Assembly (NCBI GenBank): GCA_027452165.1
Contig: DAIDGX010000023.1
Coordinates: 248,001-312,000, forward strand
Direction: 5' to 3'
From: Vulcanimicrobiota bacterium
GTDB taxonomy: Bacteria > Vulcanimicrobiota > Vulcanimicrobiia > Vulcanimicrobiales > Vulcanimicrobiaceae
DNA: 64,000 bases
The position numbers and the translations under genes were made by a program. Below, in pieces: positions 58,292 through 64,000 of this stretch (positions are counted from its first letter, which is position 1; each line of letters opens with the position of its first letter). The notes below the pieces were generated by a model that was not told the origin of the DNA, ran no database searches, and saw only the letters and a list, made by a program, of their open reading frames with translations.

Positions 58292-59029
58292 CTGACGCCG
58301 CTGCAGATTCTCGGGCTGGTCGCGGTCTTCGCAGTAGCCCGGCTCATCATCGGTCTGAAAAGCTTTACGGCCGGCGACGCAACGTCGTCGGCCGTTACTG
58401 CTTTGCGCGACTATCTCGACGCATTCATCGTGGCGGGGCTCGTCGCGCTCCTTTTGATAACCTTCGTCATCCGCACGTACTATATTCCGTCGATCTCGAT
58501 GATCCCGACGTTGCGCGTGGGCGACGTGCTGCTGGTCGATCAGCTCGATTATCGCCTTCACAACCCACGGCCGGGAGACGTGGCCGTCTTCGTGCCACCG
58601 GTTCCGTCGCAGGGTGACGATTTCATCAAGCGCGTGATCGGCGTGCCCGGCGACGCCATCCGCATCTCCGATGGCGTCGTGTATCGTAACGGGGTAGCGC
58701 TCGCCGAACCCTACGAAAACGAGCAACCGAAGTACGATCTTTCGATCAAAAACTACGACATTTACGTCGATGGCACGCCCCTCGACCCCACCCAAGCAAA
58801 CATCCCGCCCAGAGCCCTTTGGCAAAATCCCAACCGGATTCCCAAGGGTTTTTACTTCATGCTCGGCGATAATCGCAATTATTCCGACGACTCGCACGTG
58901 TGGGGCTTCGCGCAGGCTCACGGCCGATTTGTGGCCGGCCCGCTTGCACGCACCACGGTAAAGGCGTCGTTCGTGGGCCGCGCGTTCATGGTCTCTTGGC
59001 CGTTCGGTCGTCTGCACATCATTCACTAA
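58292..59029 (+). CDS. lepB: Signal peptidase I (first copy), proposed CTG start
   Basis: Membrane protease removing signal peptides. The 245-residue protein begins, by comparison with the second copy, at CTG 58292 (LTPLQILGLVAVFAVARLII, like MTPQELLIIVGILLVARILL). From TTG 58403 the first hydrophobic segment would be lost. The second helix is AFIVAGLVALLLITFVIRTY, followed by the catalytic Ser in YIPSISMIPTLRVGDVLLVD. Catalytic Lys is in DDFIKRVIGVPGD, and FMLGDNRNYSDDSHVWG follows. No ATG, GTG or TTG is in frame between rplS and that region. Confidence 0.85.
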   Translation: MTPLQILGLVAVFAVARLIIGLKSFTAGDATSSAVTALRDYLDAFIVAGLVALLLITFVIRTYYIPSISMIPTLRVGDVLLVDQLDYRLHNPRPGDVAVFVPPVPSQGDDFIKRVIGVPGDAIRISDGVVYRNGVALAEPYENEQPKYDLSIKNYDIYVDGTPLDPTQANIPPRALWQNPNRIPKGFYFMLGDNRNYSDDSHVWGFAQAHGRFVAGPLARTTVKASFVGRAFMVSWPFGRLHIIH

Positions 59030-59061
59030 CGCACGTATTAAAGAGAGTCACGAATCAGCAC

Positions 59062-59790
59062 ATGACGCCTCAGGAACTCCTCATCATCGTCGGCATCCTT
59101 CTCGTCGCGCGTATTCTGCTCACGGTGCGCGCCGCGAACTCTCCGGCATCCGGGCGTCTGATGACGGTCGCGCGCGAATACTTCGACCCATTCATCTACG
59201 CCGGGCTCGCCGCGTGGCTGCTCATCACGTTCGTCGCACGCACGTACTACATTCCGTCAGCATCGATGGTGCCAACGCTCCAGGTGCACGACGTGCTGCT
59301 CGTGGACAAATTCGAGTACCGCTTTCACACGCCGCATCGCGGCGACATCGTGGTCTTTCCGCCGCCGGTTCCCACGCCCGACGACTTCATCAAACGTGTC
59401 ATCGGGCTCCCAGGCGACACGTTGCGCATCACCAACGGTACCGTGTACATCAACGGTAAGGCGCTGGTCGAACCGTACATCGCGCAGAAACCGGACTACG
59501 ATCTCGAGATCAAGAACTACGATATCTACGTTGACGGCATGCCGCTCGACCCGTCGCAGGCAAACATTCCGCCCAAGCGGATGTGGACGTCGCCGAACAC
59601 GATCCCGCCGAATTGCTACTTCATGATGGGCGACAATCGTAACGATTCAGAGGATTCGCACATCTGGGGCTTCGCACAGTTGCACGGCAAATTCGCAACG
59701 GGCCCACGCATGGGTGAGCAGGCAGGCTTCACCGGACGCGCGTTCTTGATCTTCTGGCCGTTCAACCAAGCGAAAATCCTGAAGCCATAG
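59062..59790 (+). CDS. lepB: Signal peptidase I (second copy)
   Basis: A 242-residue paralogue of the first copy. Two N-terminal segments (LLIIVGILLVARILLTV and FIYAGLAAWLLITFVARTYY), Ser in YIPSASMVPTLQVHDVLLVD, Lys in PDDFIKRVIGLPGDTLRI, and FMMGDNRNDSEDSHIWGFAQ are all present. Both copies share an insertion (YDLEIKNYDIYVDGMPLDPS QANIPP-type) between the Lys motif and the GDN box. ATG 59062 is 32 bp after the first copy. Confidence 0.95.
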   Translation: MTPQELLIIVGILLVARILLTVRAANSPASGRLMTVAREYFDPFIYAGLAAWLLITFVARTYYIPSASMVPTLQVHDVLLVDKFEYRFHTPHRGDIVVFPPPVPTPDDFIKRVIGLPGDTLRITNGTVYINGKALVEPYIAQKPDYDLEIKNYDIYVDGMPLDPSQANIPPKRMWTSPNTIPPNCYFMMGDNRNDSEDSHIWGFAQLHGKFATGPRMGEQAGFTGRAFLIFWPFNQAKILKP

Positions 59791-59826
59791 GACTCGCTCG
59801 CGCGCGCTCCTAAAGAGAGACGCGAC

Positions 59827-60336
59827 ATGGTTCGGTTAGGGCAATTGCGTTCGATCGCGAGCCTCACGCTTCAGCTGGCGATCCTCGTTGTGCTGATCGC
59901 GGCGTTCTTCGTTCGCACGCCGCAGGTGTCGGGCCCATCGATGGAGCCGCACATCATGTCGGGTGAATACGTGCTCATCAATACGCTCGCGTACCGCTTC
60001 GCAACCCCCGAACGCAATGACATCGTCGCCTTCCGGCATGACGGCGAGGTCCCCGAGATCTTCATCAAGCGCGTCATCGGGCTACCGGGCGATCGCATCA
60101 CGATTGACGACGGCACCGTCGCGGTAAACGGCACACCGTTACGCGAGCCATACGTGCGGTATCCGGACGGGCGTAGCTTTCCCGAAGTTACCGTGCCGCC
60201 GGACTCCGTCTACGTCCTGGGCGACAATCGCGCAAACAGCGAGGACTCGCGGTTCTTCGGCCCCGTACCCGACCGCGATCTGATGGGCCGCGCGCTCTTC
60301 GGCATCTGGCCGGCGAACGCGATCGGCGCCCTCTAG
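59827..60336 (+). CDS. lepB: Signal peptidase I (third, shorter copy)
   Basis: A 169-residue protein with one N-terminal helix (SLTLQLAILVVLIAAFFVRT). Ser is in VSGPSMEPHIMSGEYVLINT, Lys in IFIKRVIGLPGDRITIDDGT, and VYVLGDNRANSEDSRFFGPV follows. It lacks the long insertion shared by the other two and resembles ordinary Bacillus/cyanobacterial enzymes more. AAAGAGAGAC precedes ATG 59827. It may handle a different substrate set. Confidence 0.95.
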   Translation: MVRLGQLRSIASLTLQLAILVVLIAAFFVRTPQVSGPSMEPHIMSGEYVLINTLAYRFATPERNDIVAFRHDGEVPEIFIKRVIGLPGDRITIDDGTVAVNGTPLREPYVRYPDGRSFPEVTVPPDSVYVLGDNRANSEDSRFFGPVPDRDLMGRALFGIWPANAIGAL

Positions 60337-60345
60337 GGTGATCGC

Positions 60346-61167
60346 ATGACGCAGCACGACGCGGCGCTCAACAAAGTGGTCCAGTGGTATCCGGGCCATA
60401 TGGTGCGCGCGATGCGCAAGATCGGCGAGTATCTCAAGCTGATCGATATCGTCGTCGAGGTGATCGACGCACGCGCTCCGCGCAGCGACGCAAACCCGAT
60501 GCTCGACGAAATGATCGGCGCGCGCAAACGACTGATCGTCCTCAGCCGTCACGACCTCGCCGACCCCGCCACGACCAAAGCCTGGGTAGCCGATTTCGCC
60601 GCGCGCAACCGCACCGCAATCGCGGTGGAAGGCCACCAGCAACAGAGCGTCTCCAAGATCTTGCACGCGCTCACGGCGCTCGCGGCCGAGCAGAAAGGTA
60701 GCTCGCGCGCAATCGTGGTGGGTTTGCCGAACTCGGGAAAGTCGTCGGTCATCAACGGCCTGCTGCGCCGCTCCGCCGCCCGCACGGAAGACCGTGCGGG
60801 CGTCACGCGGCAGTTGCAGTGGTTCCGCCTCTCGCCCACGATCGAGTTGATGGACTCCCCCGGTATTTTGGTTCCAAAAATCGGTACGCCGGAATCGCAA
60901 TGGAAGCTCGCGCTGATCGGAGCGGTACCGCGCGAACGCTACGATCCGGTGGAGGTGGTGTTTCACTTTCATCGCTGGCTCGTCGCACGAAGCAAAGGTC
61001 GCACGACGGTTCCCGATCTCGACGCGTTCGCGCGCGCACGCGGCTTCATGCGGCGTGGCGGCGAGATCGACGAGCATAACGCCGCCCAGTCGTACGTACG
61101 CGCCTTCAACGAGGGAGCATTCGGACGCATCAGCCTGGAGACACCCGATGGCGGATCCGGCGCGTAA
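60346..61167 (+). CDS. rbgA: Ribosome biogenesis GTPase (RbgA/YlqF type)
   Basis: Circularly permuted GTPase for late 50S assembly, 273 residues. VVQWYPGHMVRAMRKIGEYL is the family start, then DIVVEVIDARAPRSDANPML. Next is the G4 position LIVLSRHDLADPATTKAW, which reads SRHD where NKxD is usual. G1 is AIVVGLPNSGKSSVINGLLR, then RAGVTRQLQWF (G2), and G3 is LMDSPGILVPKIG. It fits the position after lepB seen in Terrabacteria. The start overlaps nothing, and the end overlaps rnhB by 20 bp. Confidence 0.93.
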   Translation: MTQHDAALNKVVQWYPGHMVRAMRKIGEYLKLIDIVVEVIDARAPRSDANPMLDEMIGARKRLIVLSRHDLADPATTKAWVADFAARNRTAIAVEGHQQQSVSKILHALTALAAEQKGSSRAIVVGLPNSGKSSVINGLLRRSAARTEDRAGVTRQLQWFRLSPTIELMDSPGILVPKIGTPESQWKLALIGAVPRERYDPVEVVFHFHRWLVARSKGRTTVPDLDAFARARGFMRRGGEIDEHNAAQSYVRAFNEGAFGRISLETPDGGSGA

Positions 61168-61897
61168 AGCCCGCAACGCGAAGAACGCCTACGAACGCGA
61201 ACGGCGGCGTCTGCATCGCCTGCATCGCTTCGAGGCCGCGGCGCGCGAGCGTGGATTTCTGTTGCTTGGCGGCGTCGATGAGGTCGGGCGCGGCCCGCTG
61301 GCAGGGCCGGTCGTCGCCGCATGCGTGGTCGCGCGCGAACCACTCATGCTCAAGGGACTCAACGATTCAAAGCAGGTGCGCCCCGAGGTGCGCACCGAGC
61401 TTGCCGCATCGATCCGCGAAGAGGCCGCCGCCTGGGGTATCGGCATCGCGAGCGTCCAGGAGATCGACCGGATCAATATCTACTGGGCGAGCGTGCTTGC
61501 GATGGAACGCGCGATCGGCGCGCTGAACGGCCCGTCACCGGAGTATCTCTTCACCGACGCGGTGCGCATCGCGTCGTTCATCGGACCGCAAGAGCCGCTT
61601 GTCAAGGGCGACGCGCGCTGCGCCGTAATCTCGGCCGCATCGATTCTCGCGAAGGTGTATCGGGATGAGCTCATGGCGCGCCTCCACGAGGAAGAGCCGC
61701 GCTATGGCTTTGACGTGCACAAGGGCTATGCCACGCCCCAGCACCTCGAAGCGCTCAAGAGCTACGGACCCTGCCCTCACCACCGCGCGGGGTTTGCACG
61801 GGTCCGCGATAGCCAGCTCGAACTCTTGTTCGATGCCGGCGACGGCGCAGATGACGCAGGTGAGAGCGAACACGAGCCTTCGGGGGCGGCAGGGTGA
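61148..61897 (+). CDS. rnhB: Ribonuclease HII
   Basis: Removes RNA from RNA-DNA hybrids and misinserted ribonucleotides. The 249-residue protein has an Arg-rich N-terminal extension (NAKNAYERERRRLHRLHRFE). The catalytic Asp-Glu follows in LLLGGVDEVGRGPLAGPVVA, with LKGLNDSKQVRPEVR, FTDAVRIASFIGPQ, VKGDARCAVISAASILAKVY and YGFDVHKGYATPQHLEAL. ATG 61148 lies within the end of rbgA. The C-terminus is unusually acidic and Gly-rich. Confidence 0.95.
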   Translation: MADPARKARNAKNAYERERRRLHRLHRFEAAARERGFLLLGGVDEVGRGPLAGPVVAACVVAREPLMLKGLNDSKQVRPEVRTELAASIREEAAAWGIGIASVQEIDRINIYWASVLAMERAIGALNGPSPEYLFTDAVRIASFIGPQEPLVKGDARCAVISAASILAKVYRDELMARLHEEEPRYGFDVHKGYATPQHLEALKSYGPCPHHRAGFARVRDSQLELLFDAGDGADDAGESEHEPSGAAG

Positions 61898-62201
61898 AGA
61901 CGCCGCCGCCGCATTCCTCGCCGCACGGGGGTACCGCGTGCTGGCCCGCAACGTGCGTCTGCCCGGCGGCGAGGTGGACATCGTCTGCCTCGACGGCGCG
62001 GTGCTGGTCTTCGTCGAGGTGAAACTTCGAACCGGATCGCGCTTCGGCTCGGCCCTCGCGGCGGTCGGGGCTCGCAAGCGTGCGACCCTGCGCGCCCTGG
62101 CCGCCGACTACGCCCAAATCGTCGCGCCCGGGGTTCATTTTCGGTTCGACGTGGTCGCGATAGACGGTAATCGGCTAGCCCTCCATCGAAACGCCTTCTG
62201 A
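61851..62201 (+). CDS. yraN: YraN family protein (UPF0102)
   Basis: A 116-residue protein of the restriction-enzyme-like fold. It shows LRGRQGEDAAAAFLAARGYR, NVRLPGGEVDIVCLDGAVLV, and FVEVKLRTGSRFGSALAAVG, which carries the Glu-x-Lys. ATG 61851 overlaps the end of rnhB by 47 bp; the order rnhB-yraN is common. No enzymatic activity is firmly established for the family. Confidence 0.93.
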   Translation: MTQVRANTSLRGRQGEDAAAAFLAARGYRVLARNVRLPGGEVDIVCLDGAVLVFVEVKLRTGSRFGSALAAVGARKRATLRALAADYAQIVAPGVHFRFDVVAIDGNRLALHRNAF

Positions 62202-62213
62202 CGCGTATTTATG

Positions 62214-62219
62214 GATACT
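62214..62219 (+). promoter_or_regulatory. -10-like box directly upstream of the Ser/Thr kinase gene
   Basis: GATACT ends 8 nt before GTG 62228, with no Shine-Dalgarno sequence between, so the kinase mRNA may be leaderless. No good -35 box is visible. Confidence 0.4.
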
Positions 62220-62227
62220 ACGGACTA

Positions 62228-63550
62228 GTGGAGTCACTCCAAGGACGGACGCTCGGCGGGCGGTACCAGGTTGCCGAGCTGATCGGGCGCGGCGGCACGG
62301 CCGACACCTACCGGGCCCTCGATCAAACCCTTCATCGCGACGTGGCGGTGAAGGTTCTAATCGAACGCTCCGACGAGACCAACGCGCGCTTGCTCATGGA
62401 AGCACGTGCGATGGCTCGCCTGAACCATCCGAACATCGTCGCGGTGTACGACGCGGGCGAAGACCACGGCATCTCGTACATCGTGATGGAGCTCGTGCGC
62501 GGCAAGACGCTCTCACAACTCGAGAGCGGCGAACTGGGATACAAGCAAGCTCTCAGCTACGTGTACGAGGTGCTCGAGGCACTCGAGTACGCGAACTCGC
62601 AAGGCATCATTCATCGCGACATCAAGCCCTCGAACATCATGATCGTGGAAGACGGCCGTCACACGAAGCTCACCGACTTCGGTCTCGCGCGTCGCGCGAG
62701 CGAGGTAACGCAAACGACGCGCACCGGACAGATCGTCGGTACCATCTCATACCTTGCACCCGAGCGCTTCCTGAGCAAGCCTGCCGACGTACGCAGCGAT
62801 CTCTACTCGGTCGGCATCGTGATGTACGAGATTTTCACCGGCACGCTCCCCTTCCGCAGCGACCGCGAGGACATCGTTGCCACGATGTACTCACACGTGC
62901 ACGATCTGCCGACCCCGCCGCGCGAGATCAACCGCAACGTGCCCGAGGCGCTCGAAAACGTCATCATGCGCGCGATCGAAAAGGATCCGGGGCGCCGCTA
63001 TCAGAGCGCACGCGAGTTTCTCGGCGACATCGCCGCCCTGCTCGGACCGGCCGCGATGAGCAATCATGCTCAGCCATCGCCGGTTACTTCGTCAGCATCG
63101 ACCGCACCGCCGCCCGAACCGCGTTCGCTCAAGACATTCTCGCCAAGCGCCGGCGACAAAACGACCGACCCGACACTGCGTCACGCGCTCGATCGCGCGC
63201 TCGCCAACTCGCGTAATCGCAACGACGCCCTCGAAAACGTGCTCAAAGGCATGATTGCCACCCGGCGGCGCGAGTACGACGAGGCACGCGACGCATATCT
63301 CGCAGCGATGCATGAACTTTCAGCAATCAACAACGAGGTGGAGTACGGCAAAACCACCCTCAAGTACGCCACCATGGTGTTACAGAAAGCCGCCGACGGA
63401 CGCCGCGAACGCACCGAACTGCGCGACGCGGTAAACCGGCTGAACGAAGCCCTGCGTATCTTCCAAAGCTTCGGCCTGCACGAACAATACGCGCACGCCG
63501 AGTACATGATCAACGCCCTCGAGCGGACCGCAATCGGGATCATCTACTAA
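62228..63550 (+). CDS. Serine/threonine protein kinase (PknB type, soluble)
   Basis: A 440-residue Hanks-type kinase. The Gly loop is GGRYQVAELIGRGGTADTYR, the Lys VAVKVLIE, the catalytic loop GIIHRDIKPSNIMIV, the Mg loop KLTDFGLARR, and the P+1 region VGTISYLAPERFLSKP. About 40 residues of Pro/Ser/Thr linker follow (SPVTSSASTAPPPEP). The C-terminal region of about 130 residues looks helical (RREYDEARDAYLAAMHELSA; LNEALRIFQSFGLHEQYAHA), like a TPR. There is no transmembrane segment or PASTA domain. GTG 62228 has no ribosome site. Confidence 0.92.
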   Translation: MESLQGRTLGGRYQVAELIGRGGTADTYRALDQTLHRDVAVKVLIERSDETNARLLMEARAMARLNHPNIVAVYDAGEDHGISYIVMELVRGKTLSQLESGELGYKQALSYVYEVLEALEYANSQGIIHRDIKPSNIMIVEDGRHTKLTDFGLARRASEVTQTTRTGQIVGTISYLAPERFLSKPADVRSDLYSVGIVMYEIFTGTLPFRSDREDIVATMYSHVHDLPTPPREINRNVPEALENVIMRAIEKDPGRRYQSAREFLGDIAALLGPAAMSNHAQPSPVTSSASTAPPPEPRSLKTFSPSAGDKTTDPTLRHALDRALANSRNRNDALENVLKGMIATRRREYDEARDAYLAAMHELSAINNEVEYGKTTLKYATMVLQKAADGRRERTELRDAVNRLNEALRIFQSFGLHEQYAHAEYMINALERTAIGIIY

Positions 63551-63560
63551 GAAATAGGTA

Positions 63561-64000
63561 ATGTCGAAGGATCAGAAACCGGAGCTTCGTCGTTCCGTCA
63601 CGCCCTGGGGCTCCTTTTCGTGGGGCTACTCCGATGTCGGCGCCGACATCTTCGTTGGCCTCGGCCTCGTGCTGGGAGCAGCCGCGGGTGCCTCGAACGT
63701 CGCCTTCCTTTTCGCCGGCATCGTGTACATCTGCATCGGGCTTGCGTACACGGAGCTGGCCGCAACATATCCGGTCGCGGGCGGCGGCCAGTACTTCGTC
63801 CTGCGCGGGCTCGGCGACATCTTCGGCTTTATCGCCGGGTGGGCGGTGCTCCTGGATTTCACGATCGACATCGCGCTCTTCGCGTGGAGCTGCGTCGATT
63901 ATCTCAGCGAATTGCTGCCGATGGTTTCCTCGAGCGGCCATCCATGGGCGCATTTTATTCTCACCATCGGGCTGATCGTCGGCCTCTGCGTGCTCAACGT
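63561..64000 (+). CDS. APC-superfamily amino-acid permease, 3' end beyond the window
   Basis: The first 146 codons of a polytopic transporter. It shows VTPWGSFSWGYSDVGADIFV, LGLVLGAAAGASNVAFLFAG, IVYICIGLAYTELAATYPVA, and GGGQYFVLRGLGDIFGFIAG. The helix-1 Gly-rich break and the YPVAGG phrase are typical of amino-acid/polyamine permeases. It starts 10 bp after the kinase stop. Substrate unknown. Confidence 0.87.
   Translation, partial: MSKDQKPELRRSVTPWGSFSWGYSDVGADIFVGLGLVLGAAAGASNVAFLFAGIVYICIGLAYTELAATYPVAGGGQYFVLRGLGDIFGFIAGWAVLLDFTIDIALFAWSCVDYLSELLPMVSSSGHPWAHFILTIGLIVGLCVLN

Noticed and set aside
1-64000. CRISPR arrays, insertion sequences, tRNA or rRNA genes
   Set aside because: I found no regularly spaced repeats, transposase-like proteins or terminal repeats, and no cloverleaf or rRNA sequence; the gaps between genes are short.

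Overview
The window is a GC-rich (low-to-mid 60s % by eye), densely packed bacterial chromosome segment. It has no tRNA or rRNA gene, no insertion sequence, no prophage and no CRISPR array that I can see. Gene order such as trmD-rplS-lepB-rbgA-rnhB-yraN and scpA-scpB, together with Prp, PdxS/PdxT and an R3H AAA ATPase, is typical of Terrabacteria. RND efflux and many lipoproteins point to a two-membrane cell. My best guess is a Candidatus Eremiobacterota (WPS-2)-like or related diderm Terrabacteria lineage. This is inference from gene content; no marker RNA is present to confirm it.

Layout. 1-4.1 kb: an RND efflux operon with a small DUF2892 membrane protein, divergent from a DUF156 (CsoR/CstR-type) repressor with a palindromic operator between them. 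4.1-11.3 kb: a peptide-binding lipoprotein, MTA phosphorylase, holB-tmk, a PilZ protein and an R3H ATPase preceded by a possible structured RNA. 11.3-17.2 kb: a PLP arginine/lysine-type decarboxylase and the biotin operon bioA-F-D-B, ended by a clear terminator. 17.2-25 kb: an FAD monooxygenase, an HNH nuclease, pdxS-pdxT-DUF1844, galT and a six-hairpin glycosidase. 25-32 kb: ispE, a nucleotidyltransferase, ubiX, a compact nuclease/helicase pair, a GNAT protein and a peroxiredoxin. 32-36.6 kb: a reverse-strand operon NUDIX-scpA-scpB-methyltransferase-nfo-dinB. 36.7-45.6 kb: the glycine cleavage system (gcvT-H-PA-PB), a thioesterase, polyamine genes speE and speH, and an S53 protease whose pro-domain seems to lie at the C-terminus. 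45.7-53.9 kb: sufB, a Rieske protein, penicillin acylase, and an ABC export operon with its own regulator. 53.9-64 kb: rplU-prp, a lytic transglycosylase, tatA, trmD-rplS, three consecutive signal peptidase I genes, rbgA-rnhB-yraN, a Ser/Thr kinase and the start of an APC permease.

How genes connect. The decarboxylase (agmatine), SpeH (decarboxylated SAM), the Thermus-like SpeE and MtnP (salvage of the methylthioadenosine by-product) together make a polyamine pathway. ScpA/B, DinB, Nfo, the helicase/nuclease pair, HolB, Tmk and RnhB serve DNA maintenance. RplU, Prp, TrmD, RplS and RbgA serve the ribosome. Several genes (DUF156 regulator, ubiX, rplU, kinase) have a -10-like box 6-9 nt before the start codon, which suggests leaderless mRNAs. 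The most notable candidates are the S53 protease with a C-terminal pro-domain, the long structured leader of speH with its own promoter, the Cys-only DUF156 regulator with its operator, the small nuclease/helicase pair and the CTG-started first signal peptidase.
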